Shown: positions 35,249-43,802, counted from the first letter of the stretch. The stretch: 52,280 bases of DNA from Acidovorax sp. (GCA_004210805.1 SDXZ01000010.1:1-52280); one strand, 5' to 3'. The notes: a model not told the origin generated them from the letters alone. Numbers and translations: made by a program.

Positions 35249-35983
35249 ATGGACTTTTTGGCATCGCCCGAATTCTGGCTCGCACTGGGCCAGATCATCA
35301 TCATCGACATCTTGCTGGGCGGCGATAACGCGGTGGTCATCGCGCTGGCCTGCCGCAAGCTGCCCCCCGCTCAGCGGACCAAGGGGATCATCTGGGGCAC
35401 AGCCGGTGCTATCGTCCTGCGGGTGATCCTCATCGCCTTTGCGATGACGCTGCTCGCACTGCCGTTCCTCAAGTTCATCGGCGCAGTGCTCCTGGTGTGG
35501 ATTGGCGTGAAGCTGCTGGCTCCCGATGAAGATGGCCACGGCGACGTGCAAGGCAGCGACAAGCTGCTGGCCGCCATCAAGACCATCATCGTGGCCGACC
35601 TGGTGATGAGCGTGGACAACGTTATCGCCATCGCCGGTGCCGCGCAGAACGCGGGCGAGCACTCCTTCCTGCTGGTGGTGCTGGGTCTGCTTATCTCGAT
35701 CCCGATCATCGTCTGGGGCAGCCAGCTGGTGATCAAGCTGATGGAACGCTTCCCGATGATCATCACGCTGGGCGGCATGCTGCTCGGCTGGATCGCTGGT
35801 GGCATGCTAGTGTCCGACCCCGCCTTCGCCAACCCTGACAAGTGGCAATGGATGCTGAAACTGCCCCAGACCGACCTCATCAAGTACGGTGCCAGCGTGG
35901 CCGGCGCCCTGCTGGTGTTGTTGGCCGGCAAGTTCATCATGTCGCGCCGTGTCGCGTCTGCCCCCGCCGAGCAGCAAGGCTGA
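35249..35983 (+). CDS. terC: TerC/Alx-family membrane protein (manganese export type)
   Basis: 244 aa, about seven membrane helices. Both acidic repeats of the family are intact: LLGGDNAVVIALA (Asp26, Asn27) and LVMSVDNVIAIAGAA (Asp123, Asn124), which line the ion path. AGAGGAAT lies 6 bp before the ATG. TerC/Alx proteins move Mn2+ out of the cytoplasm; here the upstream yybP-ykoY riboswitch supports that role and predicts induction by high Mn2+. It is co-directional with an orphan gene 75 bp downstream, with no terminator between. Confidence 0.93.
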   Translation: MDFLASPEFWLALGQIIIIDILLGGDNAVVIALACRKLPPAQRTKGIIWGTAGAIVLRVILIAFAMTLLALPFLKFIGAVLLVWIGVKLLAPDEDGHGDVQGSDKLLAAIKTIIVADLVMSVDNVIAIAGAAQNAGEHSFLLVVLGLLISIPIIVWGSQLVIKLMERFPMIITLGGMLLGWIAGGMLVSDPAFANPDKWQWMLKLPQTDLIKYGASVAGALLVLLAGKFIMSRRVASAPAEQQG

Positions 35984-36058
35984 TCGCTCCAAGGCCTTTT
36001 GGAATCGACAGAGGTTGGGGCTTGCGCTCTGGCCTCTGGCAAGTCAACAGGAGACGGT

Positions 36059-36514
36059 ATGGACAGAGTCATCGTGTATGTGGACGACGCGGCTTACGCT
36101 CAGGAAGTGCTCGCGCCCCTGTTCGCCCGCGGTACCACGACTCCGACAGAGTGGGTGCTGGTGGCCTGTGCCCCCCGTATGACCCATCGCATCAGCAAGT
36201 GGGTGAGCCACAGCGCACGCGAGAACTGGCGTACCAAATGGGCCGACAAGCTGTTTGCCCAGATCCTCCCGGCGCTGCGGACCCCCGCCAGCAGCGTGAC
36301 CACGGTGATTGCCAAGGGCCCGCTGGTCGAGCTCACGGAACAGTTGCAGGCGGCCCAGTCTGCAACTGCCCAAGTGGTGGACGCACGCCGTCCCAAGTCT
36401 GACAACCCCGAAGAGAGTCAAGCGGGCCGCCGCTGGTCCTCGCCGAGGCCCGGTACGTTGCTGGGAAGCCTGCTGACGGGATTTAGTGCCGTCTGGATGC
36501 TGGCCCTGGAGTGA
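36059..36514 (+). CDS. Conserved hypothetical protein in the terC operon
   Basis: 151 aa from ATG 36059, preceded by GGAGAC; a longer in-frame start at 35999 has no ribosome site. I do not recognise a named domain. Residues 1-25 (DRVIVYVDDAAYAQEVLAPL) look like the first strand-loop-helix of a universal-stress-protein or nucleotide-binding fold, then VLVACAPRMTHRISKWVSHS and TVIAKGPLVELTEQLQAAQS continue an alpha/beta pattern. The end (LLGSLLTGFSAVWMLALE) could be one membrane helix preceded by a Pro/Arg-rich linker. It sits between terC and the strong terminator at 36664, so it is very likely on the Mn2+-riboswitch transcript. Function unknown. Confidence 0.7.
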   Translation: MDRVIVYVDDAAYAQEVLAPLFARGTTTPTEWVLVACAPRMTHRISKWVSHSARENWRTKWADKLFAQILPALRTPASSVTTVIAKGPLVELTEQLQAAQSATAQVVDARRPKSDNPEESQAGRRWSSPRPGTLLGSLLTGFSAVWMLALE

Positions 36515-36663
36515 GGTCTGGCAGGTCTTTCTCGCTCTGCGGTTGGGGCGTCGCTGCGATGGACTTTTATCTAGCGCAATGGCGTTGTAGCGCGTAACCA
36601 TATCCGTGGTGCGGATCGGCCGACAAGTAGGAACTGGCGGTGTTCAATTTGCAGTTTGACGAA

Positions 36664-36686
36664 AAGGCCCTTTGGGGCCTTTTTTG
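36664..36686 (+). terminator. Rho-independent terminator of the terC operon
   Basis: AAGGCCC-TTTG-GGGCCTT followed by a T-run (TTTTT). It stands 150 bp after the orphan gene and 30 bp before the next ATG, so the next gene needs its own promoter. Confidence 0.9.
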
Positions 36687-36703
36687 TTGTCTCAGGCCGG
36701 TGC

Positions 36704-36709
36704 TATTCT
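36704..36709 (+). promoter_or_regulatory. -10-like box for a leaderless downstream gene
   Basis: TATTCT ends 6 bp before the ATG at 36716, immediately after a terminator, and no Shine-Dalgarno sequence is present (TTTCGCC between). A transcript from this box would start at about the ATG. Confidence 0.35.
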
Positions 36710-36715
36710 TTCGCC

Positions 36716-37069
36716 ATGAAACTCATCCTTAAATGGCTGCTCAGTGCGGCATCCTTGCTGTTCGTGGCCTACGTCTACAGCGGGGTGGAAGTCAAAAGCT
36801 TCCCGTCCGCGTTGATTGCAGCCTTTGTCATCGGGCTTTTCAACGTCGTGCTGCGACCGATACTGGTGGTGTTGACCCTGCCGGTCACTATCGTCACCGT
36901 GGGGCTCTTCCTGTTCGTGATCAACGCCCTGATGTTCTGGGCGGCAGCCAGCGTGCTGGACGGGTTTCACGTGCAGGGTTTCGCCGCCGCCCTGATCGGG
37001 TCGCTGATCTATTCGCTGCTGGGTTTGCTGATCGAATCAGCGCTCGGCGGCCTGTTCACGAAGAAGTAG
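36716..37069 (+). CDS. Small four-helix membrane protein (phage-holin superfamily IV, PF04020-like)
   Basis: 117 aa, almost entirely hydrophobic with four helices: LLSAASLLFVAYVYSGVEV, LIAAFVIGLFNVVLRPILVV, TIVTVGLFLFVINALMFWAA and ALIGSLIYSLLGLLIESAL. The N-x-x-x-R-P loop between helices 2 and 3 and the L-x-x-P-x-x-x-x-x-x-G-L-F pattern are diagnostic of this family, which despite its name is widespread in bacteria without prophages. Function unknown. It has no visible ribosome site. Its last 11 codons overlap the antisense 3' end of the protease gene by 33 bp. Confidence 0.85.
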   Translation: MKLILKWLLSAASLLFVAYVYSGVEVKSFPSALIAAFVIGLFNVVLRPILVVLTLPVTIVTVGLFLFVINALMFWAAASVLDGFHVQGFAAALIGSLIYSLLGLLIESALGGLFTKK

Positions 37070-38590
37070 TTCGACGGCACGCAGGCGCGTGTCAATGATT
37101 GACGCTTCGACGTGGTCCACCTGCGGGCCACCGCGCCGCGCCAGATCCTGGCCAGCCTTGAAGCGGTCGACGGCCGCCGCGTAGTCGTAGCGTGCAGCAT
37201 GCGCTTCTGCCTCGGCACGCACAGCGCGCAGCGGCTGGCCTTGGGCTTGCCAGGTCGACGCAAGGAGCTGCCACACTGTCGCATCCTTGGGATGTGTGGC
37301 GACCCAGGTCTGCAGCGCCTCTGTCCCCTCAACTGCGCGCGCCGCGCGCAGCAGCGCCTGGGTGCGTAATACAAGTTCGGGGCGGCGAATGCTGCTCCCC
37401 GCGAAGTTTGCGTCACTGCCCAGTACAGTCACCGCCGCACCGGCATCGCCACCCCTCAACTCAATCTCGGCCATCAGCCAACGTGCCAGCCGCTGAGCTG
37501 CAGAATCGTGACGCACCAGTTCGTCCAGTTTTCTAGCGATTGCGCGCGCACCAGCCGTGTCCCTTAGCTGACCGCTTCCTAGCGCGGCGGCATACAGCAC
37601 TGCCGCGCGGCGAGCGGCCGGCTGGCCTGCAAAGCCTGTGCTCTGAGGCTCAGCAATCCATTGGCGCAGCGTGTCCACGCCGGGGCTCGACAGCACACGG
37701 GCACGCGCCGCGACCATGGCGTGCTCCAGGGTGGCTGCCATGGCTGGGGGGGGCGCCCCCCCCGGGGACATGCGCGAATGCATGTCCGCCATCCGCTCGC
37801 TGGTCAACGGGTGACTGCGCAGATAGGGCCACGAGCCGTTGTCATTGAGCCGATTGGCCTGCTGCAGCTTGTCGAACATGCTCACAAAACCCTGTGGCGC
37901 AAAGCCTGCTGGGGCCATCAGGCCATAGCCGATCCGATCCGCCTCCCGCTCCATGTCGCGCGAGAAGTTGAGCTGGTTCTGCATGGCCAAGGCCTGTCCG
38001 CCCACCACCAACGCTTGGGTCGCCCCAGGGTTCTTGCTGGCCGCCAACGCCCCGAGGATCATCGCGCCCAGCAATAGCGGCGTCTGCTTGCTTTGCTGGG
38101 TGAGCAGACGCGAGATGTGGCGCTGCGTGACATGACTGAGTTCGTGGGCCAGCACCGAAGCGAGTTCATCGCGGCTGGTGACCACGCCGATCAGGCCCAG
38201 ATGCACGCCAAGATAGCCCCCTGGCAGTGCAAACGCGTTCACCGTTCGGTCGCGCCCCAGGAGGATCTCCCAGGCGAAACGCTCGTCGAGCTCAGGCGAG
38301 AGTTCGCCGCGCGCTTTCGCTGCGGCTACTAAAGGTTGCCAGATACCTTGCACGTAGTCGGCGACTACTGCATCGTCGATGTAGTCGGGGTCGCGGTAGA
38401 GTTCGCGGATGATGCGGTCCCCGAGGCGGCGCTCGGCGCTGGTGGTGAGGTCGCTGGAGTCGCCTAAGGTGGGCAGAGCCGTCTGGGCAATCGCCACTGG
38501 TGAATGCAATGCACTGTTTGCTACGAGAAATATAGCTGCCACCGCTTTTGTGATAAGCGCTGCAGGCCATTTTTGCTGGAATTCTCGCAT
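37037..38590 (-). CDS. Periplasmic M48 metalloprotease with TPR-like tail (BepA/YfgC-type)
   Basis: 517 aa from ATG 38590 (AAAGGA upstream). The zinc motif HELSH is at His149, Glu150, His153; the third ligand Glu is in SRDMEREADRIG; RSHPLTSERM follows, as in BepA. The C-terminal ~190 residues are helical and Ala-rich, like the BepA TPR region. BepA degrades or promotes assembly of outer-membrane proteins such as LptD. The signal peptide is unusual: its FQQKWPAALITKAVAAI part is coded by a copy of the dispersed repeat, in the same frame as in the efflux adaptor. Two further oddities: an 18-bp G8-CG-C8 palindrome inside the gene (37746-37763) and a 33-bp antisense overlap with the neighbouring gene. 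Confidence 0.92.
   Translation of the reverse strand: MREFQQKWPAALITKAVAAIFLVANSALHSPVAIAQTALPTLGDSSDLTTSAERRLGDRIIRELYRDPDYIDDAVVADYVQGIWQPLVAAAKARGELSPELDERFAWEILLGRDRTVNAFALPGGYLGVHLGLIGVVTSRDELASVLAHELSHVTQRHISRLLTQQSKQTPLLLGAMILGALAASKNPGATQALVVGGQALAMQNQLNFSRDMEREADRIGYGLMAPAGFAPQGFVSMFDKLQQANRLNDNGSWPYLRSHPLTSERMADMHSRMSPGGAPPPAMAATLEHAMVAARARVLSSPGVDTLRQWIAEPQSTGFAGQPAARRAAVLYAAALGSGQLRDTAGARAIARKLDELVRHDSAAQRLARWLMAEIELRGGDAGAAVTVLGSDANFAGSSIRRPELVLRTQALLRAARAVEGTEALQTWVATHPKDATVWQLLASTWQAQGQPLRAVRAEAEAHAARYDYAAAVDRFKAGQDLARRGGPQVDHVEASIIDTRLRAVELLLREQAAER
38528..38577 (-). repeat. Dispersed ~50 bp repeat, copy 3 (codes for protease signal peptide)
   Basis: On the minus strand: CCAGCAAAAATGGCCTGCAG, CGCTTATCACAAAAGCGGTG, GCAGCTATATTTCTC. 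It matches copy 1 base by base at AGCAAAAA-TGGC, CAGCGCTT, AAAGCG and GCAGCTAT. Same orientation and reading frame as in the efflux adaptor gene. Confidence 0.7.
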
Positions 38591-38690
38591 GAAGGTCCTT
38601 TCTCCACTCTCAGAGCCATGCACATGCGTTGCCCTGAACTACCAACGCCGTATGATGCGTTCGCCTCTGAAATGATTCGCCCCATTGCCC

Positions 38691-39194
38691 ATGTCCACGC
38701 CCACCTCACCCCTCACCCACTTTGACGCGCAAGGCCAAGCCCACATGGTGGATGTAGGTTCCAAGCCCGACACCCACCGTGTGGCCGTTGCCACCGGCCG
38801 GATCGAGATGCAGCCGGAAACTTTGGCCTTGATCGAATCTGGGACGGCCAAAAAAGGCGACGTGCTGGGAATTGCGCGCATTGCAGGCATCATGGCTGCC
38901 AAAAGGACGAGTGATCTGATCCCTCTGTGCCATCCGCTGGCGCTCACCCGCGTGGCTATTGAATTTGACTCTTGCAATGGCAGTGGTAGGCATGGCGTTT
39001 CATGCGTAGCGACGGTGGAAACCATTGGTCAGACCGGTGTGGAAATGGAAGCGCTCACCGCCGTACAGGTGGCATTATTGACAATTTATGACATGTGCAA
39101 GGCCGTTGACAGAAGCATGGTCATAACGGAGGCGAGGGTCGCAGAAAAGCTCGGCGGCCAATCAGGCCACTTTCTAGACTCTACCCGTTCCTGA
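38691..39194 (+). CDS. moaC: Cyclic pyranopterin monophosphate synthase MoaC
   Basis: 167 aa. MoaC turns the MoaA product into cyclic pyranopterin monophosphate, the first stable molybdenum-cofactor intermediate. Landmarks: [60 protein letters not shown] and the catalytic Asp134/Lys137 region of [11 protein letters not shown], then LGGQSGHF. The ATG at 38691 is preferred over TTG 38685. It is divergent from the M48 protease gene with 100 bp between, where TATGAT (38651-38656) is a possible -10 box. No other moa gene is nearby. Confidence 0.95.
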   Translation: MSTPTSPLTHFDAQGQAHMVDVGSKPDTHRVAVATGRIEMQPETLALIESGTAKKGDVLGIARIAGIMAAKRTSDLIPLCHPLALTRVAIEFDSCNGSGRHGVSCVATVETIGQTGVEMEALTAVQVALLTIYDMCKAVDRSMVITEARVAEKLGGQSGHFLDSTRS

Positions 39195-39291
39195 AATCGT
39201 GTGGCTTAAGCTAAGGCGCGTTAACGTACAAAAGCCGGGCGCCGTTTTTGCTTATGCTCACCTGTCGAAGAATCATAGGGAGTAAATCCAA

Positions 39292-42200
39292 TTGAAAAGC
39301 CCATCACCCGGCAGCCTGCGAACAGGCCTGTTGGCAATTTTTGTCCTCTCTGGATTTGCGGGGCTAATTTATCAGTCCATCTGGTCTCACTACCTGGGCT
39401 TGTTTCTCGGACATGCTGCCTACGCACAAGCGTTAGTCCTAGCTATTTTTATGGGCGGCATGGCCATTGGTGCAGCGTGGATCGCCCAGGCTGGGCAGCG
39501 ATGGCGTAACCTAATTCGAGGATATGCACTGATAGAGGCCGTCGTCGGAGTGTTGGGCTTGTCTTTCCACTGGATCTTTACTGGTGTAGCCGCGTTTAGT
39601 TACGACACATTGATACCGGCTCTGAGCGAGTCGTGGAGCGTTGACTTGGTCCGCTGGACTGTTGCTGCAGCGTTAATTCTTCCTCAAACAATTTTGCTAG
39701 GAATGACGTTTCCGCTGATGAGCGGTGGTCTGATTCGCCGATTCTCAGGGAGCGATGGGCACACCCTCGGAGGGCTGTATTTCACAAACAGCATCGGCGC
39801 TGCCATCGGTGCATTGGTAGCGGTGTTTGTACTCCTGCCTTGGATCGGGCTGCCTGGCGCCATGAAGGTAGCCGGCATATTGAATTTTTTGGTGGCAGGT
39901 TTGGCATGGTGGCTGGCGCGGGACCCTGAGCCTGAGCGTGTTGCCCCTCAAAACATGGGCACGCCGACAGAGCATCGGGTTGGCCGCAACCCACTGCTGC
40001 GAGTGGTGCTTTTTAGTACGGCGCTCTCGGGAGCGGCGTCCTTTGCATACGAAATCATTTGGATTCGAATGCTAGCCATGGCCGTGGGCAGCACGATGCA
40101 CGCCTTTGAATTAATGCTGGCATCCTTTATTGCAGGTATCGCTTTCGGTGGCTTGTGGGTGCGCAAACACGCGGATAGCACGCCATCACCTTTGCGGTTG
40201 GCCGGTTGGATGCAGTTATTCATGGGCATTGCTGCGCTGGCATCGCTGGCGGTTTACGCCAATACGTTTGCTTGGGTAGGCTGGCTGATGCAAGGACTAG
40301 CAAAGACGGAAGCAGGCTACGGCTTGTTCAATCTTGGGACCGCAACAATTGCCATAGCAATCATGTTGCCTGCCGCTTTCTTCGCTGGCACAACGTTGCC
40401 TTTGTTCACGGTTGCGTTGTTGCGCGACGGACATGGTGAGCGAGCGATTGGACGCGTTTATGCGTGGAACACCCTCGGCTCCATCGTGGGCGTGTTCGTG
40501 GCTATTCACTTGCTCATACCCACATTGGGCCTCAAGCTATCGTTGTGTATTGCTGCTTTGGTCGATATGACCATCGGTCTTGTTCTTTTGCGCATGCATG
40601 CAACCAACCACAAAACTATGGTTCGATTTGGCGTGGGCGCTGCGTTAGCTGCCCTGGCGTTGCTGATCGCAGTACGCATCCCGTTCGATCCCATGACCGT
40701 TGCTTCTGGGGTGTTCCGTCATGGACGCACCACCCTTCAGCAGGGCGATCAGGTAGCCTTCTACCGAGATGGAAAAACTGCGAGTGTTGCAGCGATACTT
40801 TCAAAGCAGGGAACCCTGCAGATCGCCACCAATGGTAAGACCGATGCTGCTATCCAAATGCGCGATGATTTGCCCGCATCGCTCGATGAACCCACCATGA
40901 TTTTGCTTGGGTCACTGCCCTTGGCAATGCACTCGTCACCTCAACGTGTTGGTGTTGTCGGATTTGGTTCAGGGCTCACAACGCACACGTTGTTGGCAGA
41001 CCAGCGTATTCAATCCGTCGACACCATTGAGATAGAACCTGCCATGGTGCAGGGAGCCAAAACTTTTGGTCCTCGCGTCGAGCGCTCTTATACGGATCCA
41101 CGATCCCACATCATCATCGACGACGCTAAATCATATTTTGCAGGGCAGCGCAGCAAATATGACATCATCATCTCTGAGCCCTCTAACCCTTGGATAAGTG
41201 GCGTGGGTGCGCTGTTCTCCAAAGAATTTTACCAATTCGTGCCACGTCACCTTAATGAAAATGGGTTGTTCGTGCAATGGATTCAGCTCTATGAAATCGA
41301 TGACGCGCTGCTCGGTTCCATTCTAAAAGGGTTAACGCCGGCTTTCTCCGACTATGGCGCCTGGTTGAGCAACAAGTCAGATTTGCTCATCGTGGCAAGC
41401 CCTAAAGGTCCCTTGCCTGCTCTTGATCTGGGTTATCTGTTGGGACAGGAAAAGAGCCGCACGGACTTAGCCCGACTAGGAATTAACAGCCAAGCTCAAC
41501 TGGATTTTCGTAAAATTGCCGATGCGCGCATGCTGCGTGCGTTGGCCCAAATCCACCCTGAGCAACGCGTTAATTCAGATTATTTGCCCGTGTTGGGACT
41601 GGAAGCACCTAAAGCTCGTTTTAAGGGGACATCGTCTGATACGACATTGACACTTCCGATTATCAATCGCCCCTTACTCGAGGCTTTGGGCGTCGGGGGG
41701 GCATTGCCTGCGCGCGCTGAGCCTCCAAGCTACCAGCACTTCACGGCGGATGAGTTAACAATGCGTGCACGAAGTCTCGCCCAAGAAATACGCGGTGAAC
41801 AAGCAGCGCACTCTCCAAGTGTGGTTCTTGTGCAGACGGCTTTGCGCAGTTGTGACAGACCATGGTCTGCGAACCAGCGCATACAAGTGGCGTCAAGCCT
41901 CACCGACCTCGCTGATAGAACCATCAAATACCTGCCGCCGGCGATGTTGGAGGGCGTTTGGATCCGGGCCAAGTGGTTAGCCTGTCCGGCAATGGGCGCA
42001 GATTTCACACGCGCCTTGGCATTGCTGGAGGCGCACGCTCTACGCGACTATGAGCGGATGACAAAGCTCGGGGAGGATTGGATTCAGAATCGACCGTCCG
42101 ATACCTTTATGGCTAGGTACTTGGACGGATACGCTTGGTCCGGGATAGTATTAGATATGGTTCACCGGCAGCGCTGGGCAGACCTGCGTCCGCTTCTGGA

Positions 42201-42297
42201 TCGCATGGACCTGAGCACAACGGTAAACCCTGAGTTCTCATTTCTTAAGCAGGTAGCGAGAGGCTTGGCATACGAAGCTAGTCAGCCATCCCAGTAA
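39292..42297 (+). CDS. Membrane-fused spermidine-synthase-like protein, catalytic motif altered
   Basis: 1,001 aa. Residues ~1-460 form roughly 13 membrane helices (GLLAIFVLSGFAGLIYQSIW, MGGMAIGAAW, AASFAYEIIWIRMLAMAVGS). Residues ~530-720 are a spermidine-synthase-type Rossmann domain: VGVVGFGSGLTTHTLL, DTIEIEPAMVQGAKTF and YDIIISEPSNPWISGVGALF, SKEFYQ. The polyamine-site Asp of true synthases (DSTDP) is replaced by SEPSNPW, so aminopropyl transfer is unlikely. A helical ~260-residue tail follows. TTG is the start: AGGGAG lies 9 bp upstream and no ATG is near. GC is lower than the flanks. It converges with the pilin accessory gene. Function unknown; location suggests a link to the pilus. Confidence 0.85.
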   Translation: MKSPSPGSLRTGLLAIFVLSGFAGLIYQSIWSHYLGLFLGHAAYAQALVLAIFMGGMAIGAAWIAQAGQRWRNLIRGYALIEAVVGVLGLSFHWIFTGVAAFSYDTLIPALSESWSVDLVRWTVAAALILPQTILLGMTFPLMSGGLIRRFSGSDGHTLGGLYFTNSIGAAIGALVAVFVLLPWIGLPGAMKVAGILNFLVAGLAWWLARDPEPERVAPQNMGTPTEHRVGRNPLLRVVLFSTALSGAASFAYEIIWIRMLAMAVGSTMHAFELMLASFIAGIAFGGLWVRKHADSTPSPLRLAGWMQLFMGIAALASLAVYANTFAWVGWLMQGLAKTEAGYGLFNLGTATIAIAIMLPAAFFAGTTLPLFTVALLRDGHGERAIGRVYAWNTLGSIVGVFVAIHLLIPTLGLKLSLCIAALVDMTIGLVLLRMHATNHKTMVRFGVGAALAALALLIAVRIPFDPMTVASGVFRHGRTTLQQGDQVAFYRDGKTASVAAILSKQGTLQIATNGKTDAAIQMRDDLPASLDEPTMILLGSLPLAMHSSPQRVGVVGFGSGLTTHTLLADQRIQSVDTIEIEPAMVQGAKTFGPRVERSYTDPRSHIIIDDAKSYFAGQRSKYDIIISEPSNPWISGVGALFSKEFYQFVPRHLNENGLFVQWIQLYEIDDALLGSILKGLTPAFSDYGAWLSNKSDLLIVASPKGPLPALDLGYLLGQEKSRTDLARLGINSQAQLDFRKIADARMLRALAQIHPEQRVNSDYLPVLGLEAPKARFKGTSSDTTLTLPIINRPLLEALGVGGALPARAEPPSYQHFTADELTMRARSLAQEIRGEQAAHSPSVVLVQTALRSCDRPWSANQRIQVASSLTDLADRTIKYLPPAMLEGVWIRAKWLACPAMGADFTRALALLEAHALRDYERMTKLGEDWIQNRPSDTFMARYLDGYAWSGIVLDMVHRQRWADLRPLLDRMDLSTTVNPEFSFLKQVARGLAYEASQPSQ

Positions 42298-42316
42298 TTG
42301 GTCATTTGGGTCTAGT

Positions 42317-43141
42317 TTAGATAAATCCATCGACCGGTGCGTAGGCGCGAACGCGCAGGGTGATGGGGTCTAACAAAACGGTCCAGTCGAGCGTACCTCG
42401 TGAGACCAGCGGTAACCAAAGCAACGCCTCGCCATCTTGCGTTTCTTGGGCTTGTGTGTTTTTCAGCGCCTGAGCCACCGCACGGTCAATTGTGGCTTTT
42501 TGATCGCCACGGGCCGCTCTCAGTTTGTGCAGAGGTTGGGCGCGCTCACGCACTTCCATATGATTAAGACGGTAATCCTGCCAGCGTTGCGGTCTCTGCC
42601 CTACTTCGACCCCCTGTAGGGCGGCATCGAAATTTGCGACGCGCTCATCCGCTGATTTGGGCGCACGTAACCCCATAACACGGACGCCTTGCAATCCCCA
42701 AGGCTTAGCCCATGAAGGAAGGTATGGCTGATCGTGCATCTCAATATCTGCATGGCTCACCACTCGAAAACGATCAACCTCGAACACGAGGGCAAGGGGG
42801 CGGGCGCTGGTCAAGCTGTAGAGTCCATAGCCCAAAGCGGCTAGCTGTATCACACCAATTAACGTCAAATCGACCGCAAGCGCCAACTGTGTCTTGGAGG
42901 TTTTAAACAGCAACAGAGTCAGCAGTGGCCCACATACTACGTCTACTGCCACGATGGTCCAGAATAGTCGGAACCCCCCCGAGAATGCACGAAAATTTGG
43001 AGGAAACCAAAATAAGAATACCACGACTGCGACTGCGACTGCGAGTAATACTGATAACGTCAAATGGGTCCATACTGCTCTAATTCTTGATACCCCGCGG
43101 ACCCAAGAAATATTAGTGAGTAAATCGCGATTCAACTGCAT
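42317..43141 (-). CDS. Type IV pilin accessory protein (TfpX/TfpZ family)
   Basis: 274 aa. Two helix pairs at the N-terminus (LTLSVLLAVAVAVVVFLFWF, LFWTIVAVDVVCGPLLTLLL, LALAVDLTLIGVIQLAALGY) are followed by a ~165-residue periplasmic domain with the conserved segments SARPLALVFEVDRFRVVSHA and WLPLVSRGTLDWTVLLDP. The family sits directly after pilA in some Pseudomonas and betaproteobacterial pilin groups and aids assembly of that pilin. GGGAG precedes the ATG. It is separated from pilA by 118 bp with a terminator hairpin, so part of its expression probably comes from readthrough. Confidence 0.87.
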   Translation of the reverse strand: MQLNRDLLTNISWVRGVSRIRAVWTHLTLSVLLAVAVAVVVFLFWFPPNFRAFSGGFRLFWTIVAVDVVCGPLLTLLLFKTSKTQLALAVDLTLIGVIQLAALGYGLYSLTSARPLALVFEVDRFRVVSHADIEMHDQPYLPSWAKPWGLQGVRVMGLRAPKSADERVANFDAALQGVEVGQRPQRWQDYRLNHMEVRERAQPLHKLRAARGDQKATIDRAVAQALKNTQAQETQDGEALLWLPLVSRGTLDWTVLLDPITLRVRAYAPVDGFI

Positions 43142-43189
43142 TCTCCCAACAGTCTAGCTGCAAGCTGTAGAAATCTGGAGTCCAATGAG

Positions 43190-43213
43190 AAACGCCCGCT
43201 AGGCGGGCGTTTT
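43190..43213. terminator. Hairpin between pilA and its accessory gene
   Basis: AAACGCCCGC-TAG-GCGGGCGTTT, a perfect 10-bp stem; on the minus strand it is followed by TTTCTC, on the plus strand by TTTTATAT. Placed 46 bp after the pilA stop, it would limit readthrough into the accessory gene and so keep pilin in excess. Confidence 0.85.
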
Positions 43214-43259
43214 ATATATGTCAAAAATTTACAGCGTAAGCCTTAAATTTCCGCACTAA

Positions 43260-43802
43260 TCAACGGCACTCACTAGGTGCGTATTTAGCCGGCAAAGCCT
43301 TGGTCGCCGCAGTGATGTTAGTCAGACCCCGAGCCTTCGCCACTGCATTAGTATCCGAGGCGCAACCCCAGTCCATCGTACCGGTGTCAGTGCCTGTCAG
43401 AGCCGTCTTCAGCGGCACAGGAGCACCACCCAATTGGACATAAGGGGTATAGACTAGTTGGGCTGCCACAGGAATGGCGCCAATATTCTTTTCGTTGAAA
43501 GTAGCAGTTACTTCACCAGTGGTGTCGTTAATTGCGACTTGCGCAACATACTTACTGAGGGCGCCCTTGCCCCCTGCTTGCGCATTGAATGTGGTGGCGA
43601 GTGCCTTCAACTCCACAGCTGTTTGGGCATCGGTTTCAACCAGCTTCTTAGCTCCTGTAGCAAGAGAAATACCTTCAGTTACACGTGCGCGAACGGTGTA
43701 ATCTTGGTAAGCAGGCAGCGCCACGGCGGCCAGAATACCAATGATCGCTACAACGATCATCAGTTCGATGAGGGTGAAACCCTTTTGCATGAAACGCTTC
43801 AT
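43260..43802 (-). CDS. pilA: Type IVa major pilin
   Basis: 180 aa. The prepilin motif [21 protein letters not shown] is complete: cleavage after Gly8, methylated Phe, and Glu at mature position 5. The N-terminal helix ends [12 protein letters not shown]; the globular head has Cys in DWGCASD and a last Cys in APSECR that should close the C-terminal disulfide loop. A strong GAGGAG lies 5 bp before the ATG, and a sigma-54 promoter lies upstream. The head region is AT-richer and more variable than housekeeping genes around it, typical of exchanged pilin cassettes. It forms the shaft of pili used for twitching, adhesion and DNA uptake. Confidence 0.95.
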   Translation of the reverse strand: MKRFMQKGFTLIELMIVVAIIGILAAVALPAYQDYTVRARVTEGISLATGAKKLVETDAQTAVELKALATTFNAQAGGKGALSKYVAQVAINDTTGEVTATFNEKNIGAIPVAAQLVYTPYVQLGGAPVPLKTALTGTDTGTMDWGCASDTNAVAKARGLTNITAATKALPAKYAPSECR

